NCBI GenBank assembly: GCA_025354385.1
Contig: JANXMZ010000075.1
Span: 1 to 40,062, forward strand
DNA length: 40,062 nt
Reading direction: 5' to 3'
Origin: Bacteroidota bacterium
Lineage (GTDB): Bacteria > Bacteroidota > Bacteroidia > NS11-12g > UBA955
Each line of letters opens with the position of its first letter. Positions within the stretch are counted from its first letter, which is position 1. The notes beneath the pieces were generated by a model. That model searched no databases, was not told the DNA's origin, and saw only the letters and a list, made by a program, of their open reading frames with translations. This document shows positions 26,481-37,337 of the stretch, in pieces. The translations under genes and the position numbers were made by a program.

Positions 26481-27026
26481 ATGCATTACAAATTTTTGAG
26501 TAATTCTAAATTACTCACCACTTTTTCCAAACTTATTCTTTATTCATTCTTTTTTGTTTTTTTTAGTATTTCAGCCAAATCTCAGAACCAACAAATTAGA
26601 GTACGAAATGTTAATAATCCAACTCAAACCTTTGTTTACAATTTAACATTTGATGCACAAACAAACCTAACAATAAATAGGACCATTGATAATTCAATTG
26701 CTACGGATATAGATGGTACATATATAGTTGGAGCAGGTTGGACTTTTAATTTAGGAAACATTAATCTACCAATAAATTTAGGGTTAAATTGGTATAAAAT
26801 TGATGCGAATTTTAACGGAGGATATTCGATGGTTGTAAATTCTTCAATAACAATTACATGTCCTTGTGCAAGTTCTTTAGGTACCGGAAATTGCGATGCT
26901 AAAGCCCAAGGTACTTGTGTAAAATGTGATACGAATACAAATTGTGCAAATTGTGGAGCCCCTACATCAAGTGGTTTTTCAATTCCAATTTTAGTCAATG
27001 CTAAATCTGTAACTTTAAATTTTTAA
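26481..27026 (+). CDS. secreted seven-cysteine protein (first of a pair)
   Basis: Long signal peptide to about residue 34 (SISAKSQ), then a 90-residue beta-rich region and a C-terminal cluster with all seven cysteines: CPC-x8-C-x7-C-x2-C-x5-C-x2-CG. The next gene encodes a paralogue with nearly the same spacing; shared stretches include FVYNLTF/FLYNITY and NWYKID/NWWGID. The cluster is suited to disulfide bonding or metal binding. No family recognised and no sorting domain for the type IX system is visible. The C terminus ILVNAKSVTLNF could be a final beta strand. Confidence 0.75.
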   Translation: MHYKFLSNSKLLTTFSKLILYSFFFVFFSISAKSQNQQIRVRNVNNPTQTFVYNLTFDAQTNLTINRTIDNSIATDIDGTYIVGAGWTFNLGNINLPINLGLNWYKIDANFNGGYSMVVNSSITITCPCASSLGTGNCDAKAQGTCVKCDTNTNCANCGAPTSSGFSIPILVNAKSVTLNF

Positions 27027-27033
27027 TAAAATT

Positions 27034-27558
27034 CTGAAAAATTTAAAATTTAAAATATTAGGACTCTTTGTGTTTCTATTCACTTTGGCGTCATATTCCC
27101 AGAGTTATATTATTAGAATAAATAATCATCTTGATGAAACGGTTACATTTCTTTATAATATTACTTATAATGCAAATAATTCCGTAAATATAGTTAGAAC
27201 TTCAACTGCAGCTATTCCCACTGATAAAATGGGACTCCAAATTATTGGCTCTGGATTCTCATTCAACTCAAATACCAAAACTATTTCCTTGCCAGGACTA
27301 AGTTCAGGGTATAATTGGTGGGGTATTGATAATAATATGGATGGAACAACAAGTATCGCAGCGACGACAACTGGAGGAACATTAACTGCTACTTGCCCTT
27401 GTAAAAGAGGTTCGGCAGAATGTGATGTTGCAATGAATTCTGGAGGTTGTTTATCTTGCGTTGAAGGAGATTGCACTTGTGGGAAGATTAAAACTTCAAA
27501 TGTTTTTCAATATTCAATTTTAATTAGCGCTACTGTGGTTTACTTTAGTATTCAATAA
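27034..27558 (+). CDS. secreted seven-cysteine protein (second of a pair), probable CTG start
   Basis: The signal peptide reads KNLKFKILGLFVFLFTLASYSQ when started at the CTG codon 27034. The first standard start, GTG 27070, would leave only 11 residues with no positive charge before the likely cleavage site, so a non-AUG start is favoured; the frame is open back to 27019. The mature domain mirrors the preceding protein, and the seven cysteines follow CPC-x6-C-x8-C-x2-C-x4-C-x1-CG. The stop overlaps the next ATG by one base (TAATG), so the thioredoxin-like protein is translationally coupled. Confidence 0.7.
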   Translation: MKNLKFKILGLFVFLFTLASYSQSYIIRINNHLDETVTFLYNITYNANNSVNIVRTSTAAIPTDKMGLQIIGSGFSFNSNTKTISLPGLSSGYNWWGIDNNMDGTTSIAATTTGGTLTATCPCKRGSAECDVAMNSGGCLSCVEGDCTCGKIKTSNVFQYSILISATVVYFSIQ

Positions 27559-28763
27559 TGAATTATTGTTATCTAGAAAATAAATTTAGCATCAAGATTA
27601 GAGTATACATCACTTTAATCTTGGTGTTATTTTTTACTTTTAATAAAGCAGATGCTAATGATGTCAAATCAGTTCTAGATGAACTCAGATTAATTCAAAC
27701 TAAGATTCTTAATTGCAATAAATCTAAGATTTCAGTTTCATGGAGATATCAACTTATCAACCCAGCATATACAGATACTACCATAGAATTATTTGACTTC
27801 AGCTATGACCCTGCACACAGAAAAACTTATCTTAAATATCAATATTTAGACTTTGATACAATTTATACCAGTATTTTGTTTGCTACTGGCAATGATTACA
27901 GGTATAAGGAAGATGAGGAATTTAGGTTTAGTTGTTATAAAACTACAACTATTGAAAAGGTGAAAAAATATTGGATTCCCAGTATTCCTTATTATATGCA
28001 TCCTTTGGCTAATCGCTTTTCTTTTGATACAGTTGAGTTCAAAATTGAAATTGAACATAAAGAAAATGGAGATACTGTTAAATTTACAGCTAAAAATAAT
28101 GAATTGGTGCGATTGTTTTTTATAAATTCACTCGGTTATATCATGTATTACGAGGAAACTTTTTATTTCTCAATGGCTAAATCTGAATTTAGTCAAAAAA
28201 TAATTTATGATCAAATGAAATATTCAAATACCAGTTTCAATATTTCACCATATTATAAGTTGCGAAAATGTCCTCCTATTACTCCCCAAAAAATAGAAAA
28301 ACCGCTCGCTGCTGATTCATTTTTTTTTAATAAAAAGTTTAATTATCATCCTTTACTTAAATATATTGACTCAAATAATTTTCAAAGTCATTCAAAAATT
28401 CTATTAATAGATTACAGTTTTTTATCTTGTTTTGGGTGTGTGCTTTTATTGAAATCCTACGAGAAATTATTGGATTCGTTTAATAATGAAATTGATATTT
28501 TATTAATCGATCCAGTAGATGAGAGGGGAAGAGAATTTGCTGTTAAATTACAACTAGAAAAGTACAAAATAAAGAATAGGGTAAAACATTATCTTGTAAA
28601 GGATGCAGCATGGGAAATTACGTATCATAGAATTATTAATACTTATCCAACGTTGCTATTAATTGATAAAAATGGAATTGTAAGATATGTTAAAATTGGA
28701 GTCAATATTGATGAAGATGTTTTTGAAACTCTCAAGAACGAAATTCTTAAACTAAAAGAATAA
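27558..28763 (+). CDS. exported protein with C-terminal thioredoxin-like (TlpA/AhpC-type) domain
   Basis: The N-terminal signal (hydrophobic segment about residues 13-30) is followed by a 230-residue region of unknown fold. The C-terminal domain from about residue 280 has ILLIDYSFLSCFGC, with redox motif Cys291-Phe-Gly-Cys294, then DILLIDPVDERG, and INTYPTLLLID with the cis-proline and GIVRYVKIG, as in TlpA/redoxin domains. It probably acts as a thiol-disulfide oxidoreductase outside the cytoplasm. Overlap with the seven-cysteine gene suggests that protein as a substrate, which is inference. CFGC differs from common CPxC motifs. Confidence 0.78.
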   Translation: MNYCYLENKFSIKIRVYITLILVLFFTFNKADANDVKSVLDELRLIQTKILNCNKSKISVSWRYQLINPAYTDTTIELFDFSYDPAHRKTYLKYQYLDFDTIYTSILFATGNDYRYKEDEEFRFSCYKTTTIEKVKKYWIPSIPYYMHPLANRFSFDTVEFKIEIEHKENGDTVKFTAKNNELVRLFFINSLGYIMYYEETFYFSMAKSEFSQKIIYDQMKYSNTSFNISPYYKLRKCPPITPQKIEKPLAADSFFFNKKFNYHPLLKYIDSNNFQSHSKILLIDYSFLSCFGCVLLLKSYEKLLDSFNNEIDILLIDPVDERGREFAVKLQLEKYKIKNRVKHYLVKDAAWEITYHRIINTYPTLLLIDKNGIVRYVKIGVNIDEDVFETLKNEILKLKE

Positions 28764-28833
28764 TGGTAGATATTCAAATAATATTTTAATATCTGTTATA
28801 ATAAGTTATTAATAAAAAATCTAATTTAAAATT

Positions 28834-29541
28834 TTGCAAAAAGAATTTTTTATTCTCCGCTTTTCGATACTCTGTTATTATTTTTTTATTTCAAATGTTA
28901 TAATCTCACAAAATTTGAAATATACATTTTTTGATTTTAAAATGGATAGTATACGTAGTCGTAATGCGCAAATAACCATTCCAATGCAAGGGCAAACATT
29001 AAGTATTAGTAATACAATTGTTGTTGATTATGTTGGCAATACTAGGATATCTATTGGGACAAGCATTCTTGCCTCTCAAAAGGATACTCTTTTAGCAGTT
29101 CATAGTCTTTTTAATGGAGTTGGGAATTTTAATGGTGAATGGGAAACTCCTATAATTTATAGGAGCTTATTAATTCATAATGATTTCCTAGGATTTAGTT
29201 TCAATCCTCGAATAAGTACGATAATTAATACTAGTAATGTATTCGAGAAAAGTATACTTAGTGCTGATATTGGATTCAATAGCGTTGCAAAATTAAGTGG
29301 TGATTTAGGAAATATTACTTTTAAGATTGCTTGGAGAAATGCATTTGCAATGGGTAATTATCAGTTTCTTGAAAAAATATATGGAATAAATGCAATCGGT
29401 TTCTATTACAATAGTCTTCAATTGAAATTTAAAGTACAAGCTAATATTTTTACCATCAATATTCCATTATTAATTGTTCCGATTAATAGCAGCATAATTA
29501 GTAATTTGCCAATTTATGCTGGTTTTGGATTTAGTTTTTAA
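28834..29541 (+). CDS. exported beta-rich protein, possible outer-membrane barrel
   Basis: TTG start with signal peptide to about residue 25 (SNVIISQN). The 210-residue mature part is made of alternating strands and ends in NLPIYAGFGFSF, a terminal aromatic as in outer-membrane barrels. No family recognised. It follows the thioredoxin-like gene by 70 nt and may belong to the same transcript. Very low G+C like its upstream neighbours. No hairpin terminator was seen before the convergent trmN6-like gene. Confidence 0.65.
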   Translation: MQKEFFILRFSILCYYFFISNVIISQNLKYTFFDFKMDSIRSRNAQITIPMQGQTLSISNTIVVDYVGNTRISIGTSILASQKDTLLAVHSLFNGVGNFNGEWETPIIYRSLLIHNDFLGFSFNPRISTIINTSNVFEKSILSADIGFNSVAKLSGDLGNITFKIAWRNAFAMGNYQFLEKIYGINAIGFYYNSLQLKFKVQANIFTINIPLLIVPINSSIISNLPIYAGFGFSF

Positions 29542-29621
29542 TTAATTCTAAAATCTATTATTGCCCTAATACAATTTCATTTAAATTCAATTCTGGAAAA
29601 AAATAAATATTTCAAACTAAA

Positions 29622-30305
29622 TCATAAATAAAATTCTCTCATTAATTCGGAAAATGATGGGGTTCTTAATCCATTGCTATCTGTAAGGGTAAGATGTTCA
29701 TTCACCAATGTCCCATTTTGTTTAGAAAAGCAACAAATGCTGCGAAAATGGTTGGCTGTTTTATTATCAATGCGAATAGAATGCCTAATATTTAGATGAT
29801 GATGACTTGCAATCCAAATAAATTGATCCATTTCTTTTGGCGGATATATTACCCAAAATAAACCATTGTTGCTTAATAATTCGTCAACTTTATTGACTAA
29901 TATTTCCTGACTAAGCGAATCATTATGGAGCGCCATATTTTTGACACTGGCTAAGCCCTTTAGATGATTTTTAAAATATGGAGGGTTGCAAACAATCAAA
30001 TCAAATGGAGAAGAACTAAATTCTTTAATGTCTTGTTCAATAAGATTTATTTGCGAATTAAACTTGCTCGCTTCAATGTTTAATTGTGCTTGTTGAAATG
30101 CAAGTGGATTTAATTCAATAGCAGTAACCAATGCCTCTGGAAATTTTTGCGCCAGCATTAATGCAATCACACCGGTACCTGTACCAATATCTAAACAATT
30201 TTTTGGTAATTGGTAATTGGCCAATGCTCCCATTAAACAACCATCAGTATTAACCTTTAGTCCTTCTGACTGATGAGCAATCGTGAATTGTTTGAAACGG
30301 AACAT
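29622..30305 (-). CDS. trmN6: tRNA1(Val) (adenine(37)-N6)-methyltransferase
   Basis: Class I SAM-dependent methyltransferase of the YfiC/TrmN6 group, which methylates N6 of A37 in tRNA-Val. The N-terminal FRFKQFTIAHQSEGLKVNTDG is characteristic. SAM site DIGTGTG at residues 39-45, acidic Glu64 in TAIELNPLA, and the catalytic NPPYF at 107-111. Length 227 fits the family. It stands alone between a convergent gene and the ABC-F gene. Confidence 0.93.
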   Translation of the reverse strand: MFRFKQFTIAHQSEGLKVNTDGCLMGALANYQLPKNCLDIGTGTGVIALMLAQKFPEALVTAIELNPLAFQQAQLNIEASKFNSQINLIEQDIKEFSSSPFDLIVCNPPYFKNHLKGLASVKNMALHNDSLSQEILVNKVDELLSNNGLFWVIYPPKEMDQFIWIASHHHLNIRHSIRIDNKTANHFRSICCFSKQNGTLVNEHLTLTDSNGLRTPSFSELMREFYL

Positions 30306-30352
30306 GATGATAAGAAAGTTTGGTATACGATTAGTCGCGTACCAAACATTTG

Positions 30353-31990
<1,638 letters not shown>

Positions 31991-32092
31991 TTAACTGATT
32001 TTAAAATGAAGGGTGCGAAGATAAGCAAAAATCTCCATTTTAGATAGCCATTACTCTGTTGAATTTGCAGTGATTAAAAGCGAATTTTAAAC

Positions 32093-33073
32093 TTAGAAAT
32101 AGAGCCCATAACTCTTAAATTGCTTGTTGCTGTATTCCAAAGCAGGGAAGGGGATTTTAATACCATTTAAAACAAAGAAGAGTTTCTTTAAAACTTTATT
32201 ATTGGTTTTGATCCTAGTGAGATCCAAATCTAATGAAAGAAAATATTGTCTCTGCCGCGGCTGATAACTGTAATCATGAACAAGATTATTTTTATCGGTC
32301 CAAACATTATTAAAACCGCCTAGTAAACCATATGCACTATATCCCAATGCTACACCAGCCCATTTGTATTTTTTAATTGGTGAGTAGGTTAACCAATAAG
32401 TTTGTCCATTATAATCTTTCAGCAATTGCTCATTCCATGATTTACCAAGTGTATTGGGTCTTATTTCTGCAAAGCCAGTTAGGTGATAACTGAATTTCAT
32501 TTTTATTTTTTGCTCATCCCATAAAGCCTGCTGTCCGGCACTCAAAAAAGTGCCAAAAGTATTGGCTGCCAAATCGCCAACACTGGCACCCCAACCGGCA
32601 GACAATCCATCCCAAAGTTCAATTGGATCTTGAAAAATACTGCCAAATATGGCCCATTTCCATTGTTTGTTTTTGGGAACACCAGCCCACTTAGCTGCCT
32701 CAATTCCCGCCACACCCAAGTAATAGGAGGAGAAAGCATGGCCACACTTATCCATTTGTAACCATTCTTTATTATCATTAAAAAAATGAAATTTAGATTG
32801 CGGATAGTCTTTGTACCATATTTGAGATAATGCTAGGTGCGAAATAGCAGTTCCGCCAAACCCAACAAAGTAACAAAGGCGCTCTTTCTTTTTTAAGTTG
32901 TTGATCGAATCTATACTTAAATGTTTGGCAGAAATAAGTGGATTATAAACAAAAAAAGCGGGAATTATCGAGTCTTTGTTCGCAAATAATTTGGAAGTAT
33001 CAAGCTCAGCGCATGCCGATAATGGTATTATAAATGTAAGAAACAGGCAATAAAAAAATGGCCTTGTTTTCAT
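32093..33073 (-). CDS. DUF2279 lipoprotein
   Basis: Signal peptide with lipobox LSAC and Cys21. The DUF2279 (YfiM-like) domain includes FNDNKEWLQMDKCGHAFSSY, with the conserved DKxGHA, and the following GxxxA-rich hydrophobic helices (WAIFGSIFQDPIELWDGLSA). The C-terminal part is beta-rich and ends YGLYF, so it may be barrel-like. Function unknown. It is the last gene in a four-gene minus-strand operon, 3 nt after the phosphohexomutase gene. Confidence 0.85.
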   Translation of the reverse strand: MKTRPFFYCLFLTFIIPLSACAELDTSKLFANKDSIIPAFFVYNPLISAKHLSIDSINNLKKKERLCYFVGFGGTAISHLALSQIWYKDYPQSKFHFFNDNKEWLQMDKCGHAFSSYYLGVAGIEAAKWAGVPKNKQWKWAIFGSIFQDPIELWDGLSAGWGASVGDLAANTFGTFLSAGQQALWDEQKIKMKFSYHLTGFAEIRPNTLGKSWNEQLLKDYNGQTYWLTYSPIKKYKWAGVALGYSAYGLLGGFNNVWTDKNNLVHDYSYQPRQRQYFLSLDLDLTRIKTNNKVLKKLFFVLNGIKIPFPALEYSNKQFKSYGLYF

Positions 33074-33076
33074 GAT

Positions 33077-34474
33077 TTACAAAATAGCGGCCTTACAAGC
33101 ATCTAATATTTCGAATGCTTTTCCGGATGTTTTACTTTCGGCATAAACTCTTAAAACAGGCTCGGTACCACTCGGTCTTATCATTACCCATTCTTCATTA
33201 CCTAAATGGTATTTATAACCATCCATGTCTTCTGTTTTTTCAATATTATAAGGTCCAAAAGATTTGTAAGTATTGGCTTTACAATTGGCAATAATGGCTT
33301 GTTTCTGATTTTCCTCAATGTGTAAGTCGTATCGTTCTACGGCAAATGCACCAACGATATCATACGTTTCGTTAATCAATGTCTCTATACTTTTACCTGT
33401 GAGTGCCATGTATTCCAAAATCAATAAACCCATCCAAATGCCATCTCTTTCTGGAATATGTCCTTTAACGGCAATGCCACCACTTTCTTCAGCACCTATC
33501 AGCACATCATCGGTAATCATGTATTCACAAATGTATTTGAATCCGATTTTTGTTGTAATGGTCTCTAATCCCAAATGTGCAGCTAGTTTATCTACTTTAG
33601 ATGAAACACTGAAACTCTTAATAATTTTGCCACTCAAACCCTTGTATTTGGTAAGGTATTGCATCAACAGTAAAATTAAATGATGCGAATCTATAAACTT
33701 TCCATTGCTGTCAAAAAAACCAATTCTATCGGCATCTCCATCTGTTGCCAATCCGCAAAGTATATCTGGGTTATTATTAATCATTTCTGAAAACTCCATC
33801 AGATTTTTCAAAATTGGTTCAGGTGCCACGTTATTAAAACCAGGATTAAAGTCGCAATGTAATTTTGAAGCCGCAGGTAATAAGGCTTTGATAACATTCT
33901 GACCTGCACCAAACATGGCATCATATCCAAAATGCGGAGCATAGGACTTTAATTTTGAAACATCAAATTTCTCTTCTATTTGTTTCATGTAGAGAGCTTC
34001 AAAATTTGCATATTCAATTAAGCCCAACTGAATGCAATCACTCAATGTTTTTAGAACAGGTAATTCAGAATAATTGATATAAGATTCAATTTTTTCTATT
34101 TCTGATGGAACAGCAGGACCGCCATAAGAGGCTTTAATTTTATACCCGTTGTAGCTTGCAGGATTATGGCTAGCTGTAATAATAATGCCTGCAAATGTCT
34201 TGAGTTTTGTATTGGCTAAAGAAATCATTGGAGTGCTACAAAACCCTTCGGAAAGATAAACTTTAATACCCGATGAGGCCAAAACTCTCGCAGTCGTTTC
34301 AGCAAACATTTTACCACCAAACCTGCAATCATAACCGACAGTGCAAGTGCAATTAGAGGTTGAGTTTAATAACCAGTGTGCGGTTGCTGCAGCAACACGC
34401 GTAACATTTTCAACCGTGTAATTGTCTGCAATAATCTCGCGCCATCCATCAGTTCCAAATTTTATTTTATACAT
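33077..34474 (-). CDS. alpha-D-phosphohexomutase (phosphoglucomutase/phosphomannomutase)
   Basis: Interconverts hexose 1- and 6-phosphates, feeding sugar-nucleotide synthesis. The four family sites are present: FGTDGWREI at the N terminus, phosphoserine loop TASHNP with Ser102, metal site ATDGDADRIGFF, sugar-binding GAEESGGI, and phosphate-binding IRPSGTEPVLRVY. With 465 residues it is of the PMM/PGM type, not the long PGM. The substrate preference cannot be read. It may supply the polysaccharide genes at 12-16 kb, an inference. 9 nt after the unknown gene upstream. Confidence 0.93.
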   Translation of the reverse strand: MYKIKFGTDGWREIIADNYTVENVTRVAAATAHWLLNSTSNCTCTVGYDCRFGGKMFAETTARVLASSGIKVYLSEGFCSTPMISLANTKLKTFAGIIITASHNPASYNGYKIKASYGGPAVPSEIEKIESYINYSELPVLKTLSDCIQLGLIEYANFEALYMKQIEEKFDVSKLKSYAPHFGYDAMFGAGQNVIKALLPAASKLHCDFNPGFNNVAPEPILKNLMEFSEMINNNPDILCGLATDGDADRIGFFDSNGKFIDSHHLILLLMQYLTKYKGLSGKIIKSFSVSSKVDKLAAHLGLETITTKIGFKYICEYMITDDVLIGAEESGGIAVKGHIPERDGIWMGLLILEYMALTGKSIETLINETYDIVGAFAVERYDLHIEENQKQAIIANCKANTYKSFGPYNIEKTEDMDGYKYHLGNEEWVMIRPSGTEPVLRVYAESKTSGKAFEILDACKAAIL

Positions 34475-34483
34475 TCTTTTTAA

Positions 34484-35590
34484 TTAGTTTTTTGAAAATC
34501 TTACGTAGTTACTTACTTGTGTCCATTGATAATCTTTAAGCGCTTTATAATAAAATGGTGCCTCATTGGCAGGTATCATTGTATTGTTGCATTTAAATAT
34601 GGTAAACAAATAATTTTTTTCTGTTAATATATCTTCCATCGATTTGAAATTAATAAGCAGGTGCCATTTCATTATATCATCAAAACTTAGAAGATTTAAA
34701 GGTTTGTTATTGGCATATAATTGTACAAATCGCGGATGGTAAAAAATAGCATTGCCTCTTTTTTCCCAAACCTCTGTTATTTCAATTCGGGTAATGGTAA
34801 TTTCACTTTTATATTTTTCGAAATTATAGTATTTATTGCCACCAATTTCAAAAAATATTTCTTTGCTTTCATTCAAGAAATTTTCAATAGAGGTAAGCAT
34901 TGCAGTTGCCGGATCGTTAGGGTCTTGAAGATTTTTTTCGAGTACATAACTCAGCATTTTAGTTTGAGGCAAAGGTTGTAAACCAATAATTTTCTTTTTT
35001 GAGTAGAAAGCTTCTTTCTTGATTTTCTGAGCCAATGCTAAATCCTTTGAAAAATCAGTATTGCCAAATTGAATTAAACTAAAGTCGTAACGCTTGCTAT
35101 AAAGTGCATTGATAAAACTTAATTCGGCAGGACCATTTACATTGGTTGATATATTATTTTGAGATAAAAAAGGAAAAGCTTCCACGGCATCTACATATCC
35201 AAAAGAAACCCTACCGTTTTCGGTTTCTGCCAAAAAAGAAAATCCAACAATGTAAAACTCTGTTCGTTTTCTTGAACTTGTCCATACCTCATTAATAAAT
35301 AAACTCTCAACATTAGCGAAGGAGGTTTTGTTATTTACTTCAATATTTTTTAATGCAGAACCCGAAATGGCAATTTGTTTTTTAGGAGAATCCCAAAGTA
35401 TTAAACTGCCATCGTTTATTTTTTTATATATTAATTTAGGTAGTTCTGTAACCAGATTAAAACCATTGGTGTCAATCTGATTAGCTGCATATAAGTGAAT
35501 CAGCACTGGCACTTCTGTGTAAGCCTTAAATCTTGCATTTAGCGAAATGCTGGAGAAGAGAGAGAAGATATAAAAAATTCTTTTATACAA
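34484..35590 (-). CDS. exported protein of unknown function
   Basis: TTG start overlapping the last codons of the acyl-CoA dehydrogenase gene by 8 nt. A short hydrophobic N terminus (IFYIFSLFSSISLNA) looks like a signal peptide. The 350-residue mature part has no recognised motif; it is rich in Lys, Asn and Phe and mixes beta strands with helices. The opening FKAYTEVPVLIHLY and the segment NKTSFANVESLFINEVW loosely recall GldN/PorN-type proteins, but not enough for a call. Genes on both sides are metabolic. Confidence 0.7.
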   Translation of the reverse strand: MYKRIFYIFSLFSSISLNARFKAYTEVPVLIHLYAANQIDTNGFNLVTELPKLIYKKINDGSLILWDSPKKQIAISGSALKNIEVNNKTSFANVESLFINEVWTSSRKRTEFYIVGFSFLAETENGRVSFGYVDAVEAFPFLSQNNISTNVNGPAELSFINALYSKRYDFSLIQFGNTDFSKDLALAQKIKKEAFYSKKKIIGLQPLPQTKMLSYVLEKNLQDPNDPATAMLTSIENFLNESKEIFFEIGGNKYYNFEKYKSEITITRIEITEVWEKRGNAIFYHPRFVQLYANNKPLNLLSFDDIMKWHLLINFKSMEDILTEKNYLFTIFKCNNTMIPANEAPFYYKALKDYQWTQVSNYVRFSKN

Positions 35591-36800
35591 AAGCGTTCTC
35601 TCCGGTAATTTCCATACCTAAAATTAATAAGTGCACATCGTGCGTTCCTTCGTAAGTTACAACCGATTCAAGATTCATCATATGTCGCATAATAGGGTAT
35701 TCGCCTGTAATGCCCATTCCACCATGAATTTGGCGCGCTTCGCGAGCAACATCTAAGGCAATTTCAACATTATTTCTCTTAGCCATGCTTATTTGCGCAG
35801 GCGTTGCTTTTCCAGAATCCATTAAATTACCCAGGCGCCAGCATAGTAATTGTGCTTTTGTTATTTCAGTAATCATTTCTGCTAGTTTCTTTTGTTGTAG
35901 CTGAAATCCTGCAATAGGTCTACCAAATTGAACGCGTTGTTTTGAATATCTCAATGCAGAATCATAACAATCCATTGCTGCACCTAATGCACCCCAACTG
36001 ATGCCGTATCTGGCGGAGTTAAGGCAGGTTAAAGGACCTTTTAATCCTTCAACATCTGGCAATAAATTTTCTTTAGGCACTTTTACATTATCGAATACTA
36101 GTTCACCAGTAGCACTGGCCCTGAGGCTCCATTTGCCATGGGTTTCTGGTGTTGTAAAACCTTCGTAACCTCTTTCAACTATAAGTCCGCGAATTTTGCC
36201 TTCTTCATTTTTAGCCCACACTACAGCAATGTCTGCAAACGGGGAGTTACTGATCCACATTTTGGCACCGTTCAATAAATAATGGTCGCCCATGTCTTTA
36301 AAATTGGTAAGCATTCCACTTGGATTGCTGCCGTGGTCTGGTTCTGTTAATCCGAAACAACCCATCAATTCACCTTTTGCTAATTTAGGCAAGTATTTTC
36401 TTTTCTGCTCCTCGCTACCAAATTTATAAATAGGATACATTACCAAAGAGCCTTGAACAGAGGCTGTTGAACGTATGCCACTATCACATCTTTCCAACTC
36501 TTGCATAATTAAACCGTAAGTAATGTAATCCATGCCACCACAACCGTATTCAGCCGGTAACTGAGGTCCAAAAGCACCAATCTCGCCTAAACCTTTAATA
36601 ATATGGTGAGGAAATTCTGCTTTTTGAGCGTATTCTTCAATGATAGGAGAGAGTTCACGTTTTACCCAATCCCTGACAGAATTGCGAATAAGGATGTGCT
36701 CTTCGGACAGCAACTCATCTACGTTATAGAAGTCTGGTTGAACATAGCGGTCTTTCCCTTGGTTGATATCTTTCAGTTCTTCAAAATTTATATTCCCCAT
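35583..36800 (-). CDS. gcdH: acyl-CoA dehydrogenase, glutaryl-CoA dehydrogenase type
   Basis: FAD-dependent oxidation and decarboxylation of glutaryl-CoA to crotonyl-CoA, in lysine/tryptophan breakdown. The acyl-CoA dehydrogenase core includes GCFGLTEPDHGSNP, WISNSPFADI and QIHGGMGI. The catalytic base is Glu384 in VTYEGTHDVHLLILG, which is the GCDH-type position and context. GCDH-typical early segment is DSGIRSTASVQGSLV. At 405 residues the length is normal. It leads a four-gene operon with a promoter at 36826-36857, divergent from folB. Confidence 0.9.
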   Translation of the reverse strand: MGNINFEELKDINQGKDRYVQPDFYNVDELLSEEHILIRNSVRDWVKRELSPIIEEYAQKAEFPHHIIKGLGEIGAFGPQLPAEYGCGGMDYITYGLIMQELERCDSGIRSTASVQGSLVMYPIYKFGSEEQKRKYLPKLAKGELMGCFGLTEPDHGSNPSGMLTNFKDMGDHYLLNGAKMWISNSPFADIAVVWAKNEEGKIRGLIVERGYEGFTTPETHGKWSLRASATGELVFDNVKVPKENLLPDVEGLKGPLTCLNSARYGISWGALGAAMDCYDSALRYSKQRVQFGRPIAGFQLQQKKLAEMITEITKAQLLCWRLGNLMDSGKATPAQISMAKRNNVEIALDVAREARQIHGGMGITGEYPIMRHMMNLESVVTYEGTHDVHLLILGMEITGENAFV

Positions 36801-36825
36801 TGTATATTTTATAATATTTTTGCTG

Positions 36826-36857
36826 CGAAATTAATATAAACCAATCAAGTGAACAAA
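36826..36857 (-). promoter_or_regulatory. promoter of the gcdH operon
   Basis: Minus strand TTTG (36854-36857), 20-nt spacer, TAATTTCG (36826-36833), one base from TAnnTTTG. It abuts the divergent folB start; a plus-strand TATTTTTG at 36815-36822 may serve folB. Confidence 0.5.
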
Positions 36858-37216
36858 TGAAGAATGAAGAGTATTGCGTAATGGCCAATGATATTGAAAT
36901 TTGGGCGAAAATAGGGCTTCATAAAGAAGAACACTTGGTTGAAAATTGTTTTAAGGTATCTGTAAAAGTGCAGGCTTTGTCTCCTTATGAAAAAAATAAA
37001 TATCTTGATTATGAAACAATCGTTAAAAAAGTACAATTGGTTTTTGGAAGAAGCCATTCAGTATTAGAAGATTTGTGTATTGAAATTATCAATGAAATAG
37101 CCAGTGAAATGATTTCGGAAATTAAAAGTATTGGGTGTTCAATAAAAAAAATAAATCCTTCATTAAAAGGCATCAGGGTGGGGGAATTAGGGGTAGAAAT
37201 AATAAAGCAATTTTAA
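36857..37216 (+). CDS. folB: dihydroneopterin aldolase
   Basis: Folate biosynthesis: converts 7,8-dihydroneopterin to 6-hydroxymethyl-dihydropterin and glycolaldehyde. The 119-residue protein fits the FolB fold. IWAKIGLHKEEHLVENCF aligns with the usual IG...E...Q.F start; LDYETI carries the Tyr; VLEDLCIEI carries the Glu; the catalytic lysine is most likely in KKINPSLKGI. The sequence is rather divergent. ATG at 36857; a second Met occurs at residue 9. Confidence 0.85.
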   Translation: MKNEEYCVMANDIEIWAKIGLHKEEHLVENCFKVSVKVQALSPYEKNKYLDYETIVKKVQLVFGRSHSVLEDLCIEIINEIASEMISEIKSIGCSIKKINPSLKGIRVGELGVEIIKQF

Positions 37217-37337
37217 AGGCCAGTTATTTTATTTGGCATATAATCACAACCATTTGCGAGATATTATTTATTTTCGATAAAAATTGATACTAGGCAGATA
37301 ATATTTCCTAAATTCGTTTTCATTCTATATCCTCGTA

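Noticed and set aside
26481..27558. Cysteine-rich pair as T9SS cargo
   Set aside because: No type A or type B sorting domain is visible at either C terminus.
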